Source: CAZOOA01 sp964581355
GTDB taxonomy: Bacteria > Bacillota > Dethiobacteria > DTU022 > UBA8154
Direction: 5' to 3'
Assembly (NCBI GenBank): GCA_964581355.1
Contig: CAZOOA010000005.1
Span: 1 to 64,000, forward strand
Length of the DNA stretch: 64,000 nt
Shown: in pieces, positions 44,589-52,769 of the stretch
Layout of the letters: each line of letters opens with the position of its first letter
Numbering within the stretch: position 1 is the first letter of the stretch
The notes under the pieces: model-generated
Databases searched by the model: none
Told to the model about the DNA's origin: nothing
The model's input: the letters and a program-made list of their open reading frames with translations, nothing else
Made by a program: the position numbers and the translations under genes

Positions 44589-44618
44589 CTTTGCTGCTTC
44601 CAGCTGGAAGCAGCAAAG
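44589..44618. repeat. Perfect 30-bp palindrome
   Basis: CTTTGCTGCTTCCAG is followed directly by its exact reverse complement CTGGAAGCAGCAAAG with no loop. No U-run follows on either strand, so it is not a typical terminator. It lies 65 nt after the last M42 gene and about 60 nt before the pan promoter, and may be an operator or a decayed mobile-element end. Confidence 0.7.
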
Positions 44619-44675
44619 GAAGTAAAGGTAGCAATGAATACCCGAGTGTAATCCCATGTTTTTGCTCCATATTTC

Positions 44676-44704
44676 TTGCATTACCTTTTGGATCATGGTA
44701 AAAT
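44676..44704 (+). promoter_or_regulatory. Candidate promoter for the pantothenate operon
   Basis: TTGCAT (44676-44681) and TAAAAT (44699-44704) are 17 nt apart. The start site near 44711 would give a leader of about 195 nt. Confidence 0.5.
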
Positions 44705-44853
44705 GGCGTGGGCGGGGACACGAACCTGCACCAGAAGCCATTAGTTTTGTTTGTATCTGCCTTCAATGAACAAACTAGTTTTAACTTAAGTGATTGCTCT
44801 GCCTGGAGCCGTCAAAGGACCGGGACAGCAGGTACATCAGCTAAGGATTTTTA

Positions 44854-44891
44854 TGTGCCTTCCTGTTTTCCTGGAAGGCATAATTTATTTT
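44854..44891 (+). terminator. Leader terminator before the pantothenate operon
   Basis: TGTGCCTTCC (44854-44863) and GGAAGGCATA (44873-44882) form a 10-bp stem with one G-U pair and a 9-nt loop, followed by ATTTATTTT. It ends 15 nt before the first start codon. An earlier TGCCTTC (44758-44764) matches the left arm and could pair with GAAGGCA of the right arm, as in attenuators. Confidence 0.55.
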
Positions 44892-44906
44892 AAGGCCTGG
44901 TGAGCG

Positions 44907-45785
44907 ATGAAAAAAATTGCCGTAATCGGTGCAGGAAACGTGGGAACCGTGTTGGGGCTGGCCCTGTTTAATAAGGGCTACACCCTTGTTGGTGCAGTGA
45001 CTAAGTCCTCGGAAGGTCGTGCTGAAGCTGCTAAACAGCTGCAGTGCCCGGTTTATTCCCAGCCCCACCAAGCTTCCAGAGAAGCGGAGATTGTTTTTAT
45101 TACCACCCCGGACCGGGTTATCGAAGACGTGTGTCAGCAGATGGCCCGTGAAGGAGGTTTTTACAAAGGGCAGATTGTCATACACTGCAGCGGTGCCCAT
45201 AGCTCTGAGATCCTGCAATCCTCCCGGAAAGCCGGGGCATGGGCCTTATCCATGCATCCCTTGCAAACCTTTCCAGGGACGGAAGCCGGACTGCGAGCTC
45301 TTCCGGGCACCTTTTTTGCTGTAGAAGGAGATACTGGCGCTTTGCCAACTGCCGGGGATTTGGTTAATGCCTTGGGGGGTGAAATGCTGCCCATCTCCAC
45401 AGAAATGAAGACTCTTTACCATGCTGCAGCATGTGTTGCCTGCAACTACTTGACCTCCCTCCTGGATGGAGCACTGCGTATGTACGAACAGGCTGGCGTA
45501 TCCAGGGAGCAGGCTGTAAAAGCTCTTTATCCCCTGATCTCCAGGACCCTGGAAAACATCAAAGAAGCAGGTCCCGAACAGGCTTTAACGGGCCCCATCG
45601 CCCGGGGGGATACAACAACGGTAAAAGCTCATGTGGAAGAGTTGCAGCGCTTCCTCCCAGAGCTTCTCCCATTTTATCAAATCATGGGTCAGCAAACAGT
45701 GGGGCTGGCTTTGCGTAAAGGAACGCTGACGGAAACACAGGCAGAAAACATAAATTATTACTTAAAACAAGGAGGAACCGATTAA
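44907..45785 (+). CDS. Rossmann-like DUF2520 oxidoreductase, possible ketopantoate reductase
   Basis: The 292-residue protein has an N-terminal NAD(P)-binding Rossmann domain (IAVIGAGNVGTVLGLAL) with HCSGAHSS and MHPLQTFP motifs, and a C-terminal helical DUF2520 domain. The fold matches 6-phosphogluconate-dehydrogenase-like reductases, which include ketopantoate reductase PanE. No panE is present while panB, panC and panD follow with 1-21 nt gaps, so it may fill that step. The ATG has a GGTGAG site. A leader terminator lies just upstream. Confidence 0.85.
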   Translation: MKKIAVIGAGNVGTVLGLALFNKGYTLVGAVTKSSEGRAEAAKQLQCPVYSQPHQASREAEIVFITTPDRVIEDVCQQMAREGGFYKGQIVIHCSGAHSSEILQSSRKAGAWALSMHPLQTFPGTEAGLRALPGTFFAVEGDTGALPTAGDLVNALGGEMLPISTEMKTLYHAAACVACNYLTSLLDGALRMYEQAGVSREQAVKALYPLISRTLENIKEAGPEQALTGPIARGDTTTVKAHVEELQRFLPELLPFYQIMGQQTVGLALRKGTLTETQAENINYYLKQGGTD

Positions 45786-45786
45786 C

Positions 45787-46629
45787 ATGGCCGGTCGCTA
45801 CTCGATTGTTGATTTTCGCGAGATGAAAAAGGAAAAGAAACAGATCTCCATGCTGACAGCATATGACTTTCCAACAGCCCAACTTCTTGATGAAGCAGGC
45901 GTGGAAATGATTCTTGTTGGAGATTCACTGGGTATGGTGGTTCTGGGATATGAAGACACTCTTTCTGTAACTTTGACTGATATGATCCACCACGGTAAAG
46001 CGGTGGTTCGCGGGAGTAAGCAGGCTTTTGTGGTGGTGGATATGCCTTTTTTAACCTACCATATAAACTCGGAAGATGCCCTGCGCAATGCCGGGAAATT
46101 AATCCAGGAAACAGGGGCTCAGGGGGTTAAATTGGAAGGCGGACAGGAAATTATCGCTGCGGTTCGTGCCATAACGGGTGCAGGAATACCTGTTATGGGT
46201 CATTTGGGGCTGACTCCTCAATCTGCCGGTCAACTCGGAGGCTTCAAGGTCCAGGGTAAAGATCCCCAGGTAGCCAGGAAAATGGTTGAGGATGCTGAGG
46301 CCCTGGAGGAAGCAGGAGCTTTTTCCCTGGTGCTGGAATGTGTCCCCTGGCAGTTGGCCCAGGCAATTACTCAGCGGGTTTCTATTCCTGTTATCGGTAT
46401 CGGAGCAGGGAAAAACTGCGATGGACAGGTACTGGTTTATCATGACGTAATGGGTCTTTTTACTGGTAAGCGTCCCAAGTTTGTCAAACAATACGTAGAT
46501 GCACGGAGCGAGATGCTCAAAGGGGTAAAGAGGTACTTAAAGGAAGTCCAGGAAGGCTCTTTTCCCGAAGAAAAGCACACCTTTTCCATGTCCGAATCGG
46601 TCCTGGAAGAAGCATTAAAAGAAGGCTAG
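45787..46629 (+). CDS. panB: 3-methyl-2-oxobutanoate hydroxymethyltransferase
   Basis: PanB makes ketopantoate from 2-oxoisovalerate and methylene-tetrahydrofolate. The 280-residue barrel enzyme shows MLTAYDFPTAQLLDEAGVE, VGDSLGMVVLGYEDT, GHLGLTPQS and the metal- and base-containing segments typical of the family. The ATG lies 1 nt after the DUF2520 stop with an AAGGAGG site in its end. It is the second gene of the pantothenate operon. Confidence 0.97.
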   Translation: MAGRYSIVDFREMKKEKKQISMLTAYDFPTAQLLDEAGVEMILVGDSLGMVVLGYEDTLSVTLTDMIHHGKAVVRGSKQAFVVVDMPFLTYHINSEDALRNAGKLIQETGAQGVKLEGGQEIIAAVRAITGAGIPVMGHLGLTPQSAGQLGGFKVQGKDPQVARKMVEDAEALEEAGAFSLVLECVPWQLAQAITQRVSIPVIGIGAGKNCDGQVLVYHDVMGLFTGKRPKFVKQYVDARSEMLKGVKRYLKEVQEGSFPEEKHTFSMSESVLEEALKEG

Positions 46630-46650
46630 AAAGAAGGCTAGGAGGTTGCC

Positions 46651-47496
46651 ATGCAGGTCGTTGAGAAAATCCAGGATCTGAAACATATAATAAATCAGCT
46701 CCGGCAAGAGGGGCAAAGTATTGGCTTCGTCCCTACAATGGGCTTTTTGCATGAGGGCCATCTTTCCCTGGTGCGTGCGGCTCGCCGGGAAAATGACTTT
46801 GTAGTGGTCAGTATTTTTGTAAATCCCATCCAGTTTGGTGCAGGGGAGGATTATGAAGATTATCCCCGTGACCTGGAAAGGGATCAGCACCTGGCTTCCC
46901 AGGCAGGGTGTGATTTAATTTTTTCTCCCACAGTTACAGAGATGTACCCTGCCGGTTATGCTACTTATGTTGAGGTGGAACAGCTCACCGATACTCTTTG
47001 CGGCAGTCACAGGCCTGGTCATTTTCGCGGAGTGACCACGGTAGTTGCCAAGCTTTTCAACCTGGTAATGCCCCACCGGGTCTATTTTGGCCAAAAAGAT
47101 GCCCAGCAGGCCCTGGTGTTAAATAAAATGGTCCTGGACCTGAATATGGACCTGCAGTTTCAAATCCAGCCTACAGTAAGAGAAGAAGATGGACTGGCTA
47201 TGAGCTCAAGAAATAAATACCTGGACCCAAAACAAAGACGTGAGGCTGCAGTTCTTTTTAAAAGCCTGCAGGAAGCGGAGAAGATGATTCAGTCTGGAGA
47301 AATAAAGGCTGGTAGCGTGAAACATGCTATGGATGAACTGATTCGGGGGGGTAGTGACTCAGAGATCGAGTACGTGGAAATAGTGGACATTCAAAGTTTG
47401 CGTCCGGTGGAAACAATACAGGGACAATGCCTGGTTGCATTGGCTGTCCGGTTCGGAAAAACCAGGTTAATCGATAACATTATCGTGGAGGTGTGA
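46651..47496 (+). CDS. panC: Pantothenate synthetase
   Basis: PanC joins pantoate and beta-alanine with ATP. The 281-residue protein has VPTMGFLHEGHLSLV with the HxGH nucleotide motif, the KSKS-equivalent region MSSRNKYLD and YFGQKDAQQ, all diagnostic. The ATG has an AGGAGG site after a small gap from panB. panD starts 3 nt after its stop, so the two are coupled. Confidence 0.97.
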   Translation: MQVVEKIQDLKHIINQLRQEGQSIGFVPTMGFLHEGHLSLVRAARRENDFVVVSIFVNPIQFGAGEDYEDYPRDLERDQHLASQAGCDLIFSPTVTEMYPAGYATYVEVEQLTDTLCGSHRPGHFRGVTTVVAKLFNLVMPHRVYFGQKDAQQALVLNKMVLDLNMDLQFQIQPTVREEDGLAMSSRNKYLDPKQRREAAVLFKSLQEAEKMIQSGEIKAGSVKHAMDELIRGGSDSEIEYVEIVDIQSLRPVETIQGQCLVALAVRFGKTRLIDNIIVEV

Positions 47497-47499
47497 TCT

Positions 47500-47865
47500 T
47501 TGTACAGGACGATGTGCAAGTCAAAAATTCACAGGGCAACTGTTACAGACGCTGATTTAAATTACGTGGGCAGCATTACCATCGACCAGGAATTGTTGGA
47601 ACAGGCGGATATAATGCCTTATGAAAAAGTCCAGGTAGTAAACAACAACAACGGAGCCCGCCTGGAAACATATACAATTCCCGGTGAACGGGGCAAAGGC
47701 GATATCTGCTTGAATGGCGCGGCAGCCCGCTTGGTCCAGCCGGGAGATATTGTTATCATCATCAGTTATGCCCAGTATTCCCAGCAGGAACTGGATACTT
47801 ATGCGCCTAAAGTTTTGTTCATGGGTGAAAACAACCGGATCGACCGGGTTGCTTCAGAGGGTTAG
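47500..47865 (+). CDS. panD: Aspartate 1-decarboxylase
   Basis: PanD supplies beta-alanine from aspartate and uses a pyruvoyl group made by self-cleavage between Gly24 and Ser25 (NYVGSITID). The 121-residue protein opens [19 protein letters not shown], the family N-terminus, so the TTG at 47500 with a GGAGGTG site is the start. Lys9, Tyr58-like and NGAAAR segments are in place. It ends the pantothenate operon. Confidence 0.97.
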   Translation: MYRTMCKSKIHRATVTDADLNYVGSITIDQELLEQADIMPYEKVQVVNNNNGARLETYTIPGERGKGDICLNGAAARLVQPGDIVIIISYAQYSQQELDTYAPKVLFMGENNRIDRVASEG

Positions 47866-47906
47866 CCACAGGGCAGGCATGCCTGGAAATTTAAGGAATG
47901 TTTTTG

Positions 47907-47935
47907 TTTACAGTATTTGTGATTTGTGTTATAAT
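47907..47935 (+). promoter_or_regulatory. Promoter for kamA
   Basis: TTTACA (47907-47912) and TATAAT (47930-47935) have a 17-nt spacer, with a TG extension just before the -10 box (47927-47928). Transcription would start about 80 nt before the kamA start. Confidence 0.72.
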
Positions 47936-48023
47936 AGCCACAATTTTAAACGCTTGGATCCATTATATCCGATCCCAAGTATAGTTAGGCTCAAACCTAT
48001 TTTTCGAAGGGAATGTACGCGTT

Positions 48024-49277
48024 ATGAGTAGCGAAATAATTACTGGCGAAGAAGGAAGAAAAATTGCCTTAAAACGTGCGGAAGAGTTAAAAGACAGTAT
48101 TGCAGATTACCTGGAATACCGTCAAAACGTCCCTACCGGTTTTTCAGAATGGGATGCTATACAGGAAAGACAGGAGCAGATCAAAAAATACTTTGGCGCT
48201 TCAGAAGAAGATTGGACCGACTGGAAATGGCAGTTAAGAAACCGGATTCACGATGCTGATACACTGAGCAGTTTTTTAAACTTGAGCGCCCAGGAAAAGG
48301 AAGAAATTGAACTGACTGGGAGCAAATACCGCTGGGCTGTTGTCCCTTACTACCTGAGCCTGATTGATCCGGACAATCCCAAAGACCCTGTGCGATTGCA
48401 GTGTATCCCTACCAGCATGGAATATTATGACCAGTGCGGTGTGATGGATCCCATGGCCGAGGAGTATACCTCACCAGCCCCGGCCATAACCAGGAGATAT
48501 CCGGACCGCCTGATCATCAATGTTACCAATCAGTGTGCCATGTACTGCCGCCACTGCCAGAGGCGAAGAGATATCGGGGAGACGGATCATCAAACACCGA
48601 AAGACCAGATTGAAGCAGCCCTGGAGTATATCTCCAAAAATGAAGAAATTCGCGATGTTCTGTTAACAGGCGGAGACGCTTTCATGCTCTCCGATGACAC
48701 CCTGGACTGGGTCTTAACCGAACTGGACAATATTCCTCACGTGGAAATAAAGCGATTGGGGAGCAGGACACCTGTAACTCTCCCTTACCGGATAACCGAT
48801 GAGTTATGCCAGGTGTTGAGCAGGCACCTGCCTCTGTACGTAAACACTCATTTTAATAATCCGCTGGAGATATCTCCGGCATCCCGGGATGCCTGTATTG
48901 CCCTGGCCAGGGCTGGAGTGGGTCTGGGCAACCAGGCGGTATTGCTCAAGGGAGTGAACAATCACCCGCTGCTGATGCGCAAGCTAAATCATGAGCTGCT
49001 GAAGATCATGGTCCGTCCATATTATATTTTCCATGCCAAAGGCGTTCAGGGGACTACCCATTTCCGCACCAGGGTGGAAGAAGGCATTGAAATTATGGAA
49101 AAGCTGCGGGGTTACACCTCCGGGCTGGCCATTCCAACTTATATTGTGAATGCTCCCCAGGGATACGGGAAGACCCCAATGCTGCCCGAATACCTGCTCT
49201 CGATGGGTGCCGACAAGCTTGTTATCCGGACCTGGGAGAAGCGGGTGCTGGAATACGAAAACGATGAAGATATTTAG
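48024..49277 (+). CDS. KamA family radical-SAM aminomutase (lysine or glutamate 2,3-aminomutase)
   Basis: The 417-residue protein is a PLP- and [4Fe-4S]-dependent radical-SAM enzyme that moves an amino group from C2 to C3. The cluster motif CAMYCRHC (CxxxCxxC), RRRDIGETD and the SAM-binding DVLLTGGDAFML are clear, as is RPYYIFHAKGVQGTTHFRT near the PLP site. The product, beta-lysine or beta-glutamate, is often an osmolyte precursor. The acetyltransferase ablB, which usually follows kamA in osmolyte operons, is absent, so specificity is open. It has its own promoter. Confidence 0.9.
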   Translation: MSSEIITGEEGRKIALKRAEELKDSIADYLEYRQNVPTGFSEWDAIQERQEQIKKYFGASEEDWTDWKWQLRNRIHDADTLSSFLNLSAQEKEEIELTGSKYRWAVVPYYLSLIDPDNPKDPVRLQCIPTSMEYYDQCGVMDPMAEEYTSPAPAITRRYPDRLIINVTNQCAMYCRHCQRRRDIGETDHQTPKDQIEAALEYISKNEEIRDVLLTGGDAFMLSDDTLDWVLTELDNIPHVEIKRLGSRTPVTLPYRITDELCQVLSRHLPLYVNTHFNNPLEISPASRDACIALARAGVGLGNQAVLLKGVNNHPLLMRKLNHELLKIMVRPYYIFHAKGVQGTTHFRTRVEEGIEIMEKLRGYTSGLAIPTYIVNAPQGYGKTPMLPEYLLSMGADKLVIRTWEKRVLEYENDEDI

Positions 49278-49304
49278 AGTGCACCGGTAACAGCTAAACA
49301 AAAA

Positions 49305-49340
49305 GAAGCCATGAGTTTACAGGGACTCATGGTTTCTACT
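49305..49340 (+). terminator. Terminator after kamA
   Basis: GAAGCCATGAGT (49305-49316) and ACTCATGGTTTC (49325-49336) form a 12-bp stem with one G-U pair and an 8-nt loop. The U-run is weak (TACTTATT). Confidence 0.6.
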
Positions 49341-49433
49341 TATTCCAGGATACTTCGAATAACCATGACAGCTATAACTTCTTAGCAGCTCTGAACAGTT
49401 GCAGCAAAAAATAACAGGAAACAAGACAGTGAG

Positions 49434-50582
49434 GTGTTGGTCATTCATCATACCAGGGAACAGGCAGTATACTTTCATGCCTGGAATCAGCTTGTAGAAA
49501 TCGGTCCTAAGAGAATGCAGAGGTTGTTGGAGCATTTCGGAAGCGCCTCAAGAGCCTGGAAGGCAACTTCAAAAGAATTTATCAGGATAGAGGGTTTTGA
49601 CCACAACCTGTGTCAGAAAATTGAACAAAAAAAGCGCTGTATCGACCCGGAGAAAAAGTGGGAAGAACTTGCTGCCAGCGGTATATCCATCCTCCTTTAC
49701 AGCTTCCCCGGTTATCCTTCGGCCTTGAACGATATTTATGATCCGCCAATGGTCCTGTATTACCAGGGAGATCGGGAGCTCTTAAACACTTTATCTATAG
49801 CTATCGTGGGCAGCCGGCGCCATACCCATTACGGGAGGAAATCAGCCTCCAGGCTGGCATCGGAACTGGTTTCCAGGGATGTAACTGTTACCAGCGGCAT
49901 GGCCCGGGGGATTGATACCTGGGCTCATAAGGGGGCGCTGGAAGGTAAAGGGAAAACCATTGCGGTTCTGGGTTGCGGCCTGGACATTTGCTATCCCCCG
50001 GAGAATAAATTGTTAAAAGAAACCATCCAGGATCAGGGGTTGGTAATCAGTGAGTTTCCTCCAGGCACACAGCCAACTCCTTTGAATTTTCCCAGGCGCA
50101 ACCGAATTATCAGCGGCCTCTCCCTGGGTACTGTGGTGGTAGAAGCTGCAGTAAAAAGCGGCGCGCTGATTACGGCAGAATTTGCCCTGGAGCAGGGAAA
50201 AGAGGTATTTGCAGTTCCTGGCTCTATTGAAAGCCCCTACAGCCGGGGATGCCATAAGTTGATTAAAGAAGGGGCTAAGCTGGTCGAAGGGGTGGAAGAT
50301 ATCCTGGAAGAGTTTTTATCCCCTTTTTCCGGCAAGGCTTCCAACCGGGCAGACCTGGAACTTGACGAGAACGGTCTCCAGGAGCAGCTTTCCTTGGATG
50401 AAGATGAAATTAGCTTGCTGGATGTAATTCAGTTTGAACCTGTTGTCCTGGAGGAAATTGCAAAAAAGGTAAAAATACCTCTTTCCAAAATAAACCTGCT
50501 GCTTTTAGAGCTGGAACTTAAAGGCATAGTAAAACAATTGCCTGGAAATTACTATATACGGAACAAACACGGAGGTGTTTAG
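49434..50582 (+). CDS. dprA: DNA-processing protein DprA
   Basis: DprA binds incoming single-stranded DNA and loads RecA during transformation. The 382-residue protein has an N-terminal helical domain, the Rossmann-like core with VGSRRHTHYGRKSASRLA, SGMARGIDTWAHKGAL and LGCGLDICYPPEN, and a C-terminal winged-helix part (from about residue 320). The start is uncertain: GTG at 49434 lies about 12 nt after AGGAAA, and a TTG follows at 49437. It directly precedes topA, the usual order in Firmicutes. Confidence 0.94.
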   Translation: MLVIHHTREQAVYFHAWNQLVEIGPKRMQRLLEHFGSASRAWKATSKEFIRIEGFDHNLCQKIEQKKRCIDPEKKWEELAASGISILLYSFPGYPSALNDIYDPPMVLYYQGDRELLNTLSIAIVGSRRHTHYGRKSASRLASELVSRDVTVTSGMARGIDTWAHKGALEGKGKTIAVLGCGLDICYPPENKLLKETIQDQGLVISEFPPGTQPTPLNFPRRNRIISGLSLGTVVVEAAVKSGALITAEFALEQGKEVFAVPGSIESPYSRGCHKLIKEGAKLVEGVEDILEEFLSPFSGKASNRADLELDENGLQEQLSLDEDEISLLDVIQFEPVVLEEIAKKVKIPLSKINLLLLELELKGIVKQLPGNYYIRNKHGGV

Positions 50583-52703
50583 ATGAAGCTGGTTATTGTG
50601 GAATCTCCGGCCAAGGCAAGGACCATCGGCCGACTGTTGGGCAAGGGTTACCAGGTCAAAGCGTCTATGGGACACCTGGTGGATCTTCCCAAGAGCCAGT
50701 TGGGGATAGACCTGGACAACCATTTTAAACCTAAATATATAACCATCCGCGGAAAAGGCAAAATACTGCAGGAGTTGAAAGAAGCCGGCAAAAAGGCGGA
50801 TAATGTTTATCTGGCCACCGACCCGGACCGGGAGGGAGAGGCCATAAGCTGGCACCTTAGCGAAACCATGGGATTGGAGAAGGACGCTCCCTGCCGCGTG
50901 GTATTTAACGAAATCACAAAAGATGCCGTCAAAAAAGCTTTTTCCAAACCAAGGCTGCTGGATCCAAACCGGTTTGAGGCTCAGCAGGCACGCCGCATCC
51001 TGGACCGGTTAGTCGGTTATTCTATCAGTCCCCTGCTGTGGAAAAAAGTGCGCAAAGGTTTAAGCGCCGGACGGGTGCAATCTGTAGCTTTAAAGCTGAT
51101 CTGCGATCGTGAAAGAGAAATCCAGGTTTTCGTCCCGGAAGAATACTGGACCATTGAAGCGAACTTCCGGGAGCTCTATGATAACAATACCTTTAAAGCC
51201 AGATTCCATGGCAAACAGGGTAAAAAAGTAAATTTGGCCACAGAAGATGAAGTGAAAGAGATTTTAGCCCTGTTGGAGCACAGCAAATACCAGGTGAGCC
51301 GGGTGCGAGTAAGTGACCGTAAACGCAATCCGGCCCCTCCTTTTACCACCAGCACTCTACAGCAGGAAGCATCCCGCAAGCTGGGCTTTGCGACCAAAAA
51401 AACAATGATCGTCGCCCAGCAGTTGTATGAAGGTATCGAAGTAGGTAAAAAAGGTGAATCTGTCGGTCTGATCACATATATGAGGACGGATGCAACCCGT
51501 GTATCCCCCCAGGCAGAACAGGAAGCGCGCCAGTTTATTCAAGGAAAATATGGTGAAGACTACCTGCCTGCCAAGCCAAGGCGTTTTGGGAGCCAAAAGA
51601 GGGCTCAAGAAGCTCATGAGGCCATCCGCCCCACTTCAGTGAACCGGGAACCGGATAAAATCAAACAGTTTTTAACCAAAGACCAGTACAGGGTCTATAA
51701 ACTCATTTGGGAGCGTTTCCTGGCCAGCCAAATGGAGTCCGCAGTCCTGGAACAGATCAGGGCAGATATTTCAGCCGGTGAGTTTATCTTTAAAGCCAGT
51801 GGTTCCAAGATCAAGTTTCCCGGCTTTATGGTCCTGTATATCGAGGGCGAAGACGAGGAAAAAGAAAAAGAAAATGAACTGCCTTTGCTCCAGGAGGGGC
51901 AGAACCTGGAACTGTTAGCCATGGAACCCAACCAGCATTTCACTCAACCTCCTCCACGCTATACGGAGGCGACCCTGGTAAAAACCATGGAAAGCCAGGG
52001 GATAGGTCGTCCCAGCACCTATTCGCCGACTATAGAAACTATCTTGGGGAGAGGGTATGTGCAAAAGGAGAAGAAAGCCTTAAAGCCTACAGAGTTGGGG
52101 TTTATTGTTACTGACCAGTTAAAAGATTTTTTCCCGGAAATTTTGGATGTGGAGTTTACTGCGCAATTGGAAGATAAGCTGGATCAGGTAGAATCCGGGG
52201 ATATTTCCTGGTTGAAGGTTCTGGATGAGTTTTATGAACCCTTTAAAAGCCGGCTGAAAAAAGCGGAAGAAGAAATGGAGAAAGTGGTCATTGAAGACGA
52301 GCAGACCGAGGAGGTTTGTCCACAGTGTGGTAAAAACCTGGTTAAGAAGCACGGGCGCTACGGTCCCTTTCTAGCCTGCCCCGGTTTCCCGGAGTGCCGA
52401 TACACCATGCAGCCCAAGGTAGATACAGGTGTGGCCTGTCCTCAGTGCGGTGATAACCAGGGTAAAATTGTAGAACGCCGGAGCAAGAAGGGAAGAAAGT
52501 TTTTCGGCTGCAGCAATTATCCCGATTGTAAGTTTGTGCTTTGGGATAAGCCTGTTAATACCCGCTGCCCCGAATGCGGCTATCTGATGGTTGAAAAAAG
52601 CAGTAAAAAAGAAGGGACTGTTTACCGCTGCGGAGACAAAAGTTGCGGTTACCAGGAGAAAAAAGTGTCCGAAAATGAAAAAAGTCCCGCGAAGCAAACC
52701 TGA
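50583..52703 (+). CDS. topA: DNA topoisomerase I
   Basis: TopA relaxes negative supercoils. The 706-residue protein has the Toprim domain (VIVESPAKARTIGRLLG and ATDPDREGEAISWHL), the catalytic Tyr299 in GLITYMRTDATRVS, and three C-terminal zinc ribbons (CPQCGKNL, CPQCGDNQ, CPECGYL with paired cysteines). The Lys-rich tail is normal. The ATG lies 1 nt after dprA with a GGAGGTG site inside dprA's end. Confidence 0.98.
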   Translation: MKLVIVESPAKARTIGRLLGKGYQVKASMGHLVDLPKSQLGIDLDNHFKPKYITIRGKGKILQELKEAGKKADNVYLATDPDREGEAISWHLSETMGLEKDAPCRVVFNEITKDAVKKAFSKPRLLDPNRFEAQQARRILDRLVGYSISPLLWKKVRKGLSAGRVQSVALKLICDREREIQVFVPEEYWTIEANFRELYDNNTFKARFHGKQGKKVNLATEDEVKEILALLEHSKYQVSRVRVSDRKRNPAPPFTTSTLQQEASRKLGFATKKTMIVAQQLYEGIEVGKKGESVGLITYMRTDATRVSPQAEQEARQFIQGKYGEDYLPAKPRRFGSQKRAQEAHEAIRPTSVNREPDKIKQFLTKDQYRVYKLIWERFLASQMESAVLEQIRADISAGEFIFKASGSKIKFPGFMVLYIEGEDEEKEKENELPLLQEGQNLELLAMEPNQHFTQPPPRYTEATLVKTMESQGIGRPSTYSPTIETILGRGYVQKEKKALKPTELGFIVTDQLKDFFPEILDVEFTAQLEDKLDQVESGDISWLKVLDEFYEPFKSRLKKAEEEMEKVVIEDEQTEEVCPQCGKNLVKKHGRYGPFLACPGFPECRYTMQPKVDTGVACPQCGDNQGKIVERRSKKGRKFFGCSNYPDCKFVLWDKPVNTRCPECGYLMVEKSSKKEGTVYRCGDKSCGYQEKKVSENEKSPAKQT

Positions 52704-52769
52704 TCATCTTCAATAACAGGGGTTGGGAAGGTATAACACCGGCCCTGCCCTAAAGGGGAGGGGAAGAAT

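Larger units (their letters stand above)
44525..44906. other. Gap between M42 genes and pantothenate operon
   Basis: The 382-nt gap holds a perfect 30-bp palindrome (44589-44618), a candidate promoter (44676-44704), a leader of about 195 nt and a terminator directly before the first gene of the pantothenate operon. No coding gene is supported. Confidence 0.6.

Noticed and set aside
44711..44906. T-box leader for the pantothenate operon
   Set aside because: The conserved T-box sequence around AGGGTGGNACCGCG is not present in the leader.
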